Source: Limnomonas spitsbergensis (lineage: Eukaryota > Chlorophyta > Chlorophyceae > Chlamydomonadales). From it: a DNA stretch of 64,000 bases. A program made the position numbers and the translations under genes. The stretch spans positions 4,712,001 to 4,776,000 of the forward strand of contig JAYJMM010000116.1 of assembly GCA_037349105.1 (NCBI GenBank), given 5' to 3'. The notes under the pieces were generated by a model. That model saw only the letters and a program-made list of their open reading frames with translations. It was not told the origin of the DNA and did not search any database. This document shows positions 44,295 to 53,460 of this stretch, one piece after another (the first letter of the stretch is position 1; every line of letters starts with the position of its first letter).

Positions 44295-45033
44295 TTAAAA
44301 CAATTGAGTTGGGATTGGTCTTGATGGACCAACCCCAAACACCCAAGGAGATCTGATGAATTTTACTGGCACATCAAATGTGCCATCAGGTTGCTGCACG
44401 TCAGCAGGTCTGTCTTTGTACACATGTAAGTCAGATTTATTGAATAGAATGTCATCATCATCAGATAAGGGTTCTACTGTTGGCCGGTATTGCCATTTAA
44501 GGCTTGCTTCAGTTTCCCAAGCAATATCAAAAGCCCTAGGCAAAGGGTATTCAAATTCAGACATGGCAATGTATTTGTACCAGTCAAACAGTAGCTGATG
44601 ACTGATGATGTCTGATTTTGCACCTTCGCAGGTTGACTTTAATTCAGAGATTCTGTCGACCGTGAGGTCTTCAGACGCATCCGAATCCTGGTCAAGTTCA
44701 TCCCTAGCATCTTGCAGCTGTGTGATACTGGTCCGCAGTCTATCATTCTGCAACCTAATAACCTCTTTGATTACATCAAAGCGGTACTGCGCCAAGGATT
44801 TGCTAACAGGTTTATCTGCTGCTATCCCTGCAGAAGGGTACAGTGCACTAGCATCTTCAATACTAAGTTCAGTATCACCCATGCCAGGAATTCTGAACAT
44901 GCAAGCGACAGCCGAACTCCCAATATATTCCAGGCGGTAAGCCCTTCCAGACATCAGTTGTGAAGCATGTCTAAATCTACGAGAGGCTAGATTCACACTA
45001 GAAGTTATTCTGATATGAGAAGGACTTCTCATG
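44295..45033 (-). CDS. Element C unassigned ORF, acidic
   Basis: The ATG at 45033 gives about 245 residues; the frame is open further upstream to 45059. The middle has a predicted helix with many charged residues (RFDVIKEVIRLQNDRLRTSI, then TQLQDARDELDQDSDASEDL). The C-terminal part ends in an FDVPVKFIRSPWVFGVGPSR segment. No family was recognised. It lies between two inter-ORF spacers that carry intron-like or hairpin motifs. It could be a capsid-like or accessory protein; there is no evidence for an envelope. Confidence 0.5.
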
Positions 45034-45063
45034 ACAAAATAACTTCTGCTGTCAAGCAAGTAA

Positions 45064-45118
45064 CTACACCGTATTAGACGGTGACTGATCGATGTTAGTA
45101 GATCGCAGAGGTACTCAC
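45064..45118 (-). other. 55-nt intron-like segment in the inter-ORF spacer
   Basis: On the minus strand the segment starts GTGAGTACC, contains CTACTAAC (a perfect branch-point consensus) and ends ATACGGTGTAG. A segment with the same first nine and last eleven bases occurs at 46119-46166. Both are preceded by CAGAT(T/C)CAC(G/T), so each spacer has acceptor-like, short block, donor-like, acceptor-like order. Confidence 0.4.
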
Positions 45119-45183
45119 TTCAAGTACGTGAATCTGCGCAAGCATTTATTGAAAGACAAAAGTTAATTTATCAGTTCAATTAC

Positions 45184-46245
45184 CTAGGGGGCAGCAGGCG
45201 CAGGTTCAGGTCCAATCACGACGTCTCCAGGGATGAGAGGCGTGGGTTCAGTTGGCCCATATGGTGCGTCCTCATCAAGCCTTGCCATGGTTTCCGTGAA
45301 CCAGGCAGAAGGGTATCGCCCCCAGTAACCGTGCGGTTTGTCAAAGACCTGATTGTGCTGCGCCATCCAGGCCAGATAACCAACATGCCAGCTGTCATCC
45401 CAGTTCGGCTGTTGTAGTGCAGTCATTTGCATGCACCAATTATAAAGGGTGATGCGCTGCTGTAGGTGAAGCAGCCATTGCCCGCGCAAGATTCTGCCGT
45501 AATGCGTCAAAATTCTGCGGCCTTCTGCAATCAGATGCATCCTAGCCGTAGCGACTGCTTCAGGCATGGAGCCTAGCTGAGGAATTATTCCAATTCCTTG
45601 CAGGTACGGAGTTAATAAGCCGTCATGGAATTGTCCATACCAGCTTTCATTGTAAACATCAAAGAAGTCTGCACCAATAGCGTACATGATGTTCTGATTG
45701 AGAGACGCAGCCCTGATGAACCCCAGCTGATGCTTGATGACGGCAAGATTATTTATTATGACTTTAGCTGCCTGCTTTGCTTTATCAGCATAGAGAGTGA
45801 CAATGTAGTCTTGCTGATCAAGCTCATACTCAGTGAAAAACGAAATTGGAGGCAGTATTTCCATTTCGTTTGCCATCTCAATGTCGTAGTCATGATACAG
45901 AGGGATACCACGTTCCGGCGCGTATCTATGTAGCCTTCCTTCGAAATGTGTGCCATGTCCAGAATGCCATGTATCAGCCTCCTCCCCAAGCCAAGACCGG
46001 TGCGTGGGCTGCTCAAAAACGATCAACCCAGACCTCATATTCATCTGCGCAGGATGACAGGCACCAGAGGCGCTCAGCATCATACAAAGGATCGCTAAAC
46101 ACCTACTAATGGAGTCCACTACACCGTATTCAGGGGGTAGTGCAGTTTTTGAAGACTGGTACTCACTTGTAGGAGTGGATCTGCAGCAATGAGGAGGAGG
46201 GAGACAGAGGAGATTGAGTAATGAAAATATGTCATACTGCGTCAT
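45184..46245 (-). CDS. Element C unassigned ORF with signal-like hydrophobic stretch
   Basis: The ATG at 46245 gives about 353 residues; the frame is open to 46290. Near the N-terminus, after the intron-like segment 46119-46166, is a hydrophobic stretch SRCLAILCMMLSASGACHPA that resembles a signal peptide with a small-residue cleavage site. The rest is soluble and rich in Trp, Tyr and His (YDIEMANEMEILPPISFF; QPNWDDSWHVGYLAWMAQHN) and ends in a Pro/Ala tail. No family was recognised. An envelope-like role is possible in principle, but no second transmembrane helix or furin-like site was seen. Confidence 0.5.
   Translation of the reverse strand: MTQYDIFSLLNLLCLPPPHCCRSTPTSEYQSSKTALPPEYGVVDSISRCLAILCMMLSASGACHPAQMNMRSGLIVFEQPTHRSWLGEEADTWHSGHGTHFEGRLHRYAPERGIPLYHDYDIEMANEMEILPPISFFTEYELDQQDYIVTLYADKAKQAAKVIINNLAVIKHQLGFIRAASLNQNIMYAIGADFFDVYNESWYGQFHDGLLTPYLQGIGIIPQLGSMPEAVATARMHLIAEGRRILTHYGRILRGQWLLHLQQRITLYNWCMQMTALQQPNWDDSWHVGYLAWMAQHNQVFDKPHGYWGRYPSAWFTETMARLDEDAPYGPTEPTPLIPGDVVIGPEPAPAAP
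46119..46166 (-). other. 48-nt intron-like segment inside the ORF
   Basis: GTGAGTACC...ATACGGTGTAG on the minus strand, the counterpart of 45064-45118. Its length is a multiple of three and it contains no stop in the ORF frame, so the ORF is open with or without splicing. If removed, the signal-like stretch lies directly after a short upstream exon. Confidence 0.35.
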
Positions 46246-46273
46246 CTCACTCAGCAGCACTCTCTCCCCCCCC

Positions 46274-46302
46274 AACTCTACACGATGCAATCGTGCAGAG
46301 TT
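46274..46302 (-). promoter_or_regulatory. Inter-ORF hairpin followed by polypurine tract
   Basis: AACTCT and CACGAT pair with ATCGTG and AGAGTT around a GCA loop, with one A/C mismatch. On the coding strand it is followed directly by GGGGGGGGAGAGAG. It lies between the protease ORF and the next ORF and matches the architecture at 44221-44261. Confidence 0.6.
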
Positions 46303-46319
46303 GAAAGGTGCTGTAGAGT

Positions 46320-47294
46320 TTAGTTATCAGATCTCACAGTTGATACCGGTAGGTCAAGAACATCTGAGGACCAGTTTGGTCTGAAAGTGAGGATACCTCT
46401 GGCAACATCATGGATCGCTCTGAAATGTATGCTATCAGGGTTCCCAAACAGTGCAGTGAATGAGTGCGAAGGAGCCCATGCTACGACCAGAAAACAGTGC
46501 TCACTGGTAAGCTCTGCCGACCCAGACCCATAAGAAATCGTGACAATAGGCGTAATGCCCCTGATCGTGTCAACACCACCACTAGTGGCTAGTTTCATCG
46601 GGTAAGGAAGAACAGGAATGCCCAGGCGATTCGCCTCCCTGTCAGTTATCAAATGACAATTCGACCCGAAGTCTAACATCGCCCTATCAGGCATTTGTTT
46701 AGGGCCGCCATCATAGATCAGGCCAACCTGCTCACCTGGCGATTCTTCAGGGTTGGCAAAATAAAACAAGGATCCTGTAAGCGAACGGAAATAGGCACCA
46801 ATGTCCGAGGCGTTAGCAATGAGGGCACTCATACGCACAGGGTCAGGTTCAGGCAGATTGCTCACCAGGAACGATTCAGGTGTAGTCTCTGCAGCAGTAT
46901 GCACACGAAGCTCAGCAGATCGATCAAAGAGTAAGCGTTGTGAAGTGTCAGAAAGCGAAACGCCTGCAGATAATATAGTAGGATCAATCAACCCCTGCCG
47001 TCGGTTCGTCGGAACCCTAACCTCAGCCCACCTCGATCCTGGACCGTGCGTAAGCAATGTGGTCGGAACCTCAGTCTGAAAACGTGATGCAGAAGCTGCG
47101 CCCTTGTCCACAAATGGATTCCCAGAATCAGTGCGGGATTCCCGTGACTCATTCTCAGCTGCTGAAAACGTAACCAGTGTATCTAACTTAGTAACCCGGA
47201 CAGGGACTCTGGATTTCCCCTGGAACCCGTCTGGAAATTTTTTTGACCCCTTTTTAGCAAAGTCATCTCGAAAACTCCCTAATACTGCAGCCAT
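46320..47294 (-). CDS. pro: Element C aspartic protease ORF
   Basis: ATG at 47294, 324 residues. Residues about 200-285 form a retropepsin-like fold: an AMLDFGSNCHLIT active-site loop with Asp208 (DFG instead of the usual DTG or DSG), a flap-like SGGVDTIRGI segment and a hydrophobic HCFLVVAW strand. The protease should cut the element C polyproteins. It is in the same frame as the gag ORF upstream, separated by a single TGA at about 47328, with the intervening codons open. That arrangement would allow stop-codon readthrough to make a gag-pro fusion. Confidence 0.7.
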   Translation of the reverse strand: MAAVLGSFRDDFAKKGSKKFPDGFQGKSRVPVRVTKLDTLVTFSAAENESRESRTDSGNPFVDKGAASASRFQTEVPTTLLTHGPGSRWAEVRVPTNRRQGLIDPTILSAGVSLSDTSQRLLFDRSAELRVHTAAETTPESFLVSNLPEPDPVRMSALIANASDIGAYFRSLTGSLFYFANPEESPGEQVGLIYDGGPKQMPDRAMLDFGSNCHLITDREANRLGIPVLPYPMKLATSGGVDTIRGITPIVTISYGSGSAELTSEHCFLVVAWAPSHSFTALFGNPDSIHFRAIHDVARGILTFRPNWSSDVLDLPVSTVRSDN

Positions 47295-47327
47295 AGCTGT
47301 CAGGTGATGGGTGCCAGGTTCTCCATG

Positions 47328-49077
47328 TCAGTTGTAATTGGAGCCGAAGCACCCCTGTGCGTCAACCCCTGGGCTTTGATCAGGGTCACCTGGCTCATCC
47401 CAACCATCATTGTATTGCGCTAGTTGCGCACCGTGAACCTCCTCACCTCTGTACTCTGTAGCATGTGCATGAAGCCCTGGGCTTCTGTATGCGGCATCAT
47501 GTACGTGCTCGTAGTCCTCACCATTGTCCCGTTGATAGAACCTAACACCACTCTGATCCTCCTCCACTGCACACGCGGCATAGTGGTTGTCCAGATTGAA
47601 CTTTACCTCAGCTTCTGGCCTGTACTCAGGCCCTAAGGACACATAAGGCACAGCCCTCTGCAGCTCACCTGGGTCCACCTGCGCCCTTGCTACTGCAGCA
47701 GTTGGCATAGAAGCGCCGTCCGCTGCAGGCTTAACTGCAGCAGTCCTGGGCCCCTTCTCCAAAGCCTCCATGGCTCTACCTCTGGCTGCCGACGCGAGGA
47801 ACGCAGGCAACTGGTCACACTTATCCAGGTAGTGATCACCGTGGCAGATCTGACAGTTTTTAACAGCCATTGGTCTGTTGGAAGGGTAACCCGATCCTGT
47901 TGGTCGCTGCACATTGCTGTACCCACCTCCTCCTCTCCCAGCCTGGAAAGGTCTAGATGATCCGGCGCCCGGGCCGCGTTGCGGATGCATAGTGCTGGGG
48001 TAACCCTCCGCACCTGATCTCACCTCAGTGGAGTGACTCCGAGGTGTGGCATGCTGGCCAGAGTTTTGGTTTCTTCTACCAACGTCTTTACTCCCTTCTG
48101 CAGCCAAGTCCTCATACCTGATGCCCTTCCTGACCTGTGTCCTCACACGGTACTCATAGGCATTCTGCATCGCCTCAATGATAACACTCGTCTGGACCTT
48201 GAAGTTGTCATCCTCAACACCCAAGGCCTGAAGCTCTCTCTCACACACCTCCTGGAGGTACACTGGCACACCACGCATGATCACATCAATGATGGATGTC
48301 CTCTCAATCGTCCCATTGTAAGCGATCTTGTTAGACCCCTGGAACGCAGTGTAAACTGACAGACACCTGATCCCAAACTGCCTGGGGTTCTCGCTGACAA
48401 GTACAGTCCTGTCAAGCTGATTCTGCTTACCCATGATGCAGCCCTGGGTCCAAATTGCCAATTCAGCCGAAGTTGCAACGTTGAGGTAGCGCTTGGCCAC
48501 CATCAACAGAGCCTCAATAAAGCTGTAAGGCTCATCTTGTAAAGGATAAGGCTCGTACTCTCGTACCCCAGCCTCCTCGACCCCCATCAGGATCATTTTG
48601 TTTCTCCTCATGTTCCCCATGATGGTCTGAGTGCCATACATCCTGCAGAAAGTCATTCCTGTTACTGCCGTCCCTACCCTCAATGGCTCTCACCAAGGGT
48701 GACATCGCGCTGGGGCATAGATACTCCAGCTCAGCAAAGTGCTTCTTCAGAAAAGCAACCCCTGCTGGCAGAATAGTGCTCATGATGATGCTCACCTGGG
48801 CGGACACGGCGTCGTGCAGCCTATGCACGTTGTTTCCCCAGAACAACCTGAGTGATCGCTCCCATATCCTGTGTGATATAATGCTCTCAGTCGCTGAAAA
48901 TTCAACAACCTTTGACGAGTCAATCACAGTCTTCCCATCCAATCTGACATCAGTCAGCCAATTCAATGGACCCGGTACAGAAATCTCTGAATCAGGGCGT
49001 CCACCAGGATCTCCTCATGCAGGCACATCTCCTGACCCGTACAGCACACCTTGTCTTGACACCCATCTGTGACTGGG
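47328..49077 (-). pseudogene. gag: Element C gag, 3' part (interrupted, one TGA, one +1 shift)
   Basis: This continues the gag reading frame after the insertion of element B; the frame matches across the junction once one CTGGG copy is discounted. It shows an in-frame TGA at 49015-49017, then a frame open to 48532. The conserved protein continues in a +1-shifted frame from about 48683 to 47328 (451 codons). A possible short intron (TTG|GTGAGA to TTTCTGCAG) overlaps the shift point but does not itself fix the frame. The shifted part has a capsid-like helical region (EPYSFIEALLMVAKRYLNVA) and a zinc knuckle C277-x2-C280-x3-H284-x4-C289, a CCHC spacing also seen in BEL/Pao elements. Gag packages the RNA. 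Confidence 0.65.
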
Positions 49078-49333
49078 TGTAAAGGTCTTAGGCCCCAGTG
49101 GGACTAAGGTCTTTAATGCTAGACTAGGACTCACTGGTAGAGGAGCGCAGAGAGGTAGTCGTGAAGGTGTAGTCGGTAGGACAGTTGACCGGAGGGGGGA
49201 CTGGGTGCTCACAAAGGGAGACTGCTGGAGACTTGTAAAAGAATAGTGGGACAGTCAGGTATTGAGCCTGATGGATTTATCTCGTCTGAGACTTCCCGAT
49301 AACTAGCAGAGCTCGCTTATAAGGGAGATGCAG
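49078..49333 (-). repeat. Element B 3' LTR, distal segment (before element A)
   Basis: It matches 57471-57726 with one mismatch (C/A at about 49131). It ends in TGCAG, the target duplication of element A. Confidence 0.92.
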
Positions 49334-49806
49334 TGTAACAGAGCTGGCACCTAGCAAGTGCCATGCTAATGCCTGTCAGAGATGGTAGCTAGGATGCCAT
49401 GCTTTTAGTCATGCTAGTTCGCATATTACTCTGTGCGGATTGAAGCTCGTTTCCGTGTGTGTTTGTTTTAAGTAACTTCCTTCCGAAGTTATGTGATTAC
49501 TTTAGTTGCCTTGACTAGTGACACGTTAGCCATGACACTATGACAGTGCTCATGACTCTACTATGCGTGGTAGTAATTCTGATTTGTCATAGACTAGGGC
49601 ATGCCTTGTCTGCCCTGTCTTCTTATACTGAGACTCTGTTGATTCGTGGTCTTCTTGTACGCCGACTCTTTTGCTCCACGATTGTATCAAGATGTAACCA
49701 GCGATTCTCCACCGAGTTCCCGACTCCCCGGTCTCCGCTTCCTCTCCCAACATTGACAGTTAAGAGATACAAGTAAGGGCACTACTGTAGATACTGCCCT
49801 GCTTCA
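49334..49806 (+). repeat. Element A 5' LTR
   Basis: 473 bp with TG...CA ends, nearly identical to 52231-52703. Differences were noticed at two nearby sites (CTTCTTGTACG versus CTTATTGTATG). Confidence 0.92.
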
Positions 49807-49965
49807 TTTGGTTTAGAGCTGTTCGATCCTACCTGTCTTCCATGGCAGTGATGATTTGGGACCTACCGGTATCACGCTCCTATTATTGCCAAACGTCGCC
49901 ACTGGCCAAACTGTCGCATCTGAACAGATACACGTTGCTTGCTGTCGCTACTTGGTTTTGGACAA

Positions 49966-50185
49966 GGTACTCGCTTGCGCAATTGCTTGACACCCGGTCA
50001 TGCTTATGCGCTTGCTTGCGACCATAGGTCAGGGCTAATCATCGGTACTCGCTTGCGGATTTGCTTGACACCCGGTCATGCTTATGCGCTTGCTTGCGAC
50101 CATAGGTCAGGGCTAATCATCGGTACTCGCTTGCAAATTTGCTTGACGCCCGGTCATGCTTATGCGCTTGCCTGCGACCTCCAGC
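49966..50185 (+). repeat. 78-bp tandem repeat inside element A, three copies
   Basis: Copies start at 49966, 50044 and 50122, each with GGTACTCGCTTGC, TTGCTTGACACCCGGTCATG and CTTATGCGCTTGC. Tandem repeats just downstream of the primer site are common in the leaders of LTR elements and could have a packaging role (inference). Confidence 0.85.
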
Positions 50186-51587
50186 GACCGTCGTACCTCA
50201 TCAGCCATGTAGGCAGTTGCATGGCTGTAGGATTCGCAGTGCCCGTCCCGTATGTAAACTGCGTAATCTCGATGGGTGACTTGCCTGACAGGCTGAACTT
50301 CAGCGTGAACTTCAGTGTGAGACTTTTTGAATGAACGGTCAGCGCAACAGCCAGTCTCGGCGACAGGAGCTCGTGTCTAGCGAATAGTTACATCTATCGC
50401 AACGAGCCACGGGAGCTTTTGCATTTCGTTTTATTTCAATTTCGTAACGACGTGGTTTGAAGATGAAGGGAGTATGGAACCCAGATTCGGCACGCTCGGG
50501 CTTCCGATTTTTTTGATTCCGTCCAGATTTTCGCCCTAGTTCTATAAGTCCCTTGTGGCCGTCTCTTCCATCCAAATCAAAGAACGATGGGCAAAGCAAT
50601 TCCCATCTAAACCCGTGGCGTGGACCTAAAGGGTTGTACCGCCTAGGCCAGATGCATCAACTTGATGGTGGGGCAACTCACGGAACCCGGTCATAAGCAA
50701 TTGTTAGATGTGCCCCGGAGTGCACACATTTGTTTTGAGGGAGAAGGAGAGATGGGTCAGCTGATGGGCATGAGAGGAGTTAATGCCGTCCGTCGAGCTA
50801 GGACCATTGACAAGCCGGTGAAGAGTAATTGCCGTGCATCGTCTTGGGACCACTGACCACAATAGGCCGAGTAGCCTCAACACCTTAGGGTAATGTCAAG
50901 ACAATGTTGAGTTTCGAGACGTAGATTCTTACATGTCAAGACACAGGTTTCTTTGCACGGAGATGAGGTGTTCCTAGAATCAGCCCGATATCTATACACC
51001 GCCCACGGGATCCTTGCGTGATTCGTCTTGGGTATTCCACTTCTAACGGCCCCGTTGTGACACGCTAATGGATTAAGGATTTTCCTCCTCTAGGTTGCGG
51101 ATAGTGCTTAAAGCCATCCGGACTTTTTCGGCGACATCTAGAACATGGCTTTGACCCAAACGGCAGTTTGTCTTCGCGTGTGTGTCACCATGCCATCTGA
51201 TCCGGAGTTCTAATGCACTCTCACCGTAACTGGCCGAGATGAGCTCGCGGATAGATGAGGATGTTCAGCTCACAACATGAATGCACTATCATGGTTCATG
51301 GTTGTATGTGCCGCATAGGATCTGCAGATCTTGCGTATGCGGCACCGGCTGATTGATGGCTTATGATGTTAACACTTCCGGCTGCGGAGCGCGACAAGCG
51401 AGCGATTGCCTCACGCGTATTTTAGCGGCCTTAGCTTCATCATCTGGTGGATGAGTTTTGCAAAGCACATCAGTCCATCATGCCAGGTTGCGACAGAGTA
51501 ACCAAGCCATAGCTTGGGTTTCGTACTAGGGTACACCCTCGCTCCAGGCAGGAGAGTCATTATCCCTGGCCTGCCCCGTCTGGTGAG

Positions 51588-51929
51588 ATGGGGGGTGATA
51601 TCGTGTACTATGTTGCACTTTATCCATTCATGGGTCGAGCATTGATTGCGTTCTACGCATTTGCTTGTAAAGATTTTGAGTATGCCTTCATGCATCGCTT
51701 CAACATCTATCCCATGGCCACGCTACCTAGGTTTTGTAGTTCCTCCGGAGTCGCTCTCTGGGATTTATGCATAGCCTCCACCACGAGTTACGTCAGGATT
51801 TTAGAGGAGCGGGAGCCTGCCGTCAGTCCCGGGGAAAAGGAAATACAGGCCCGGGGAGAGGAAATTACGGATTACGTTCAAGAAGACGAAGAAGACGAAC
51901 AAGACAAAGATGGAAATGCAGACGCGTGA
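51588..51929 (+). CDS. Element A small ORF with acidic tail
   Basis: ATG start, 113 residues. The C-terminal third is strongly acidic (EEITDYVQEDEEDEQDKDGN). A VRILEEREPAVSPGEKEIQA stretch faintly resembles the region after the integrase core of Ty3-like elements. It is probably a remnant of the parental element's coding region; no domain is secure. Confidence 0.3.
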   Translation: MGGDIVYYVALYPFMGRALIAFYAFACKDFEYAFMHRFNIYPMATLPRFCSSSGVALWDLCIASTTSYVRILEEREPAVSPGEKEIQARGEEITDYVQEDEEDEQDKDGNADA

Positions 51930-52230
51930 AGAGGAGCTATTAGATGGTTAAAATGCTTACTACGGCGTGATGGAAAGTAGCATACCTATTGTTGTTAGGC
52001 TCCGATGTATGTCCTCGATATGTTGACGTCCTTCTGTAGATCCCATGACATGATATGATACAGGAAATAATGTTATGACTTTTGAGAAAATAAATTAGTT
52101 GGCAGTTAGATGATTGTTTATGAACGAATACGTTGGACGCCCGCCTCGTATGGTTTTCTAGTTATTCTGCCAGAAGCATGTTAATTTTGAATGGCTCCGA
52201 GGGCGTAGCCTGTTTGAAAAGGGGGGAGAA

Positions 52231-52703
52231 TGTAACAGAGCTGGCACCTAGCAAGTGCCATGCTAATGCCTGTCAGAGATGGTAGCTAGGATGCCATGCT
52301 TTTAGTCATGCTAGTTCGCATATTACTCTGTGCGGATTGAAGCTCGTTTCCGTGTGTGTTTGTTTTAAGTAACTTCCTTCCGAAGTTATGTGATTACTTT
52401 AGTTGCCTTGACTAGTGACACGTTAGCCATGACACTATGACAGTGCTCATGACTCTACTATGCGTGGTAGTAATTCTGATTTGTCATAGACTAGGGCATG
52501 CCTTGTCTGCCCTGTCTTCTTATACTGAGACTCTGTTGATTCGTGGTCTTATTGTATGCCGACTCTTTTGCTCCACGATTGTATCAAGATGTAACCAGCG
52601 ATTCTCCACCGAGTTCCCGACTCCCCGGTCTCCGCTTCCTCTCCCAACATTGACAGTTAAGAGATACAAGTAAGGGCACTACTGTAGATACTGCCCTGCT
52701 TCA
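52231..52703 (+). repeat. Element A 3' LTR
   Basis: 473 bp, preceded by the polypurine tract at 52217-52230 and followed by the TGCAG target duplication. Confidence 0.92.
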
Positions 52704-52708
52704 TGCAG

Positions 52709-52845
52709 GGTTTAACCTGTGAGGGTTCAGGACTGGGCTTGCCAGGCGACCCTGCAACTTCCGTATGGAGCGTTAGCGCCGATAACGTAAGGCAGGTCGC
52801 GTCAGCGACTGGTAATTCTGGGGTACTGGTTACATGACCATTACA
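52709..52845 (-). repeat. Element B 3' LTR, proximal segment (after element A)
   Basis: It matches 57727-57863 with one mismatch. Its inner edge is followed by TACCTCCCCCCTTGG, the reverse complement of a polypurine tract. Confidence 0.92.
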
Positions 52846-53287
52846 TACCTCCCCCCTTGGCTGCGTGCCGAGCGCGGTGGAAGGTAAACGACAGTGGTAC
52901 TGGAGCATGAAATGTTGCAGAGTTGTTTCCAAAAATTCTCAACCTGAAACTGGAAACTCGTTGTAGTTATCGCTGGACTGGTCCAGAAATTTTAATTCTG
53001 CTTGTGTACATGACTGTCCGGCTGGTCTGAATTTAATTCTCTGATACTGGTGCTTGGGCTAGGCAGAAAAATTAAATTCACTGGGACTGGTTCAGGGACT
53101 GGTGTAAAGTAAATTAATTCACTATTGAACTAGTGAGTCAAGAAATTCTAGACAAGGAGACAAGTTTTCTGGATTGTATTAAATTCCTTGTAGGTTTCAT
53201 GAGTTAGGTCTCGATCTGGGCACTAGGTGTATGGACCTTGGTAACTGTGGACTGGTTCTGGTTACTCAAAAAGTTTATGGGCAACAA

Positions 53288-53460
53288 GGAGTAATTCTGG
53301 AGTGAGGTTTTTGAGTGGCTCCCATGAATTGTGCGTATCATCATAGCCAACCCACTTGATAAGAACTTGCTTGACTCGTTTCTTACCGACTCGTCGAATG
53401 CGATGCGATAAGAGCGACTCGACTAGGTACAAGGGTAAGCCATCGGCGACTTCAGGTTCG
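53288..53460 (-). pseudogene. Element B chromodomain, out of frame with pol
   Basis: In a different minus frame from the pol ORF the translation reads QVLIKWVGYDDTHNSWEPLK with LTPELL after it, the core of a chromodomain (I/V-KW-x-GY...WEP). In chromoviruses this domain follows the integrase and reads histone methylation to direct integration. The sequence that normally lies between the integrase GPY/F motif and the chromodomain is largely missing, so a deletion with frameshift has uncoupled it. Confidence 0.75.

Larger units (their letters stand above)
49334..52703 (+). mobile_element. Element A: non-autonomous LTR retrotransposon inserted in the LTR of element B
   Basis: LTRs 49334-49806 and 52231-52703 (473 bp each, TGTAACAG...CTTCA) differ at about two positions. 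The target duplication is TGCAG (49329-49333 and 52704-52708), and the empty site survives intact in the other LTR of B at 57722-57726. The polypurine tract AAAAGGGGGGAGAA (52217-52230) abuts the 3' LTR, and a primer-site-like TGGTTTAGAGC starts at 49809. The internal 2.4 kb has no gag or pol, so this resembles a LARD/TRIM-type element mobilised by a related one. Confidence 0.92.

Noticed and set aside
45184..46245. An envelope gene of element C
   Set aside because: There is one signal-like stretch, but no second membrane anchor, no cleavage site and no family resemblance, so it is listed as an unassigned ORF.
49540..49776. A 78-codon ORF present in both LTRs of element A
   Set aside because: It lies wholly within an LTR, has no domain, and the two copies differ by amino-acid changes in a short span; most likely incidental.
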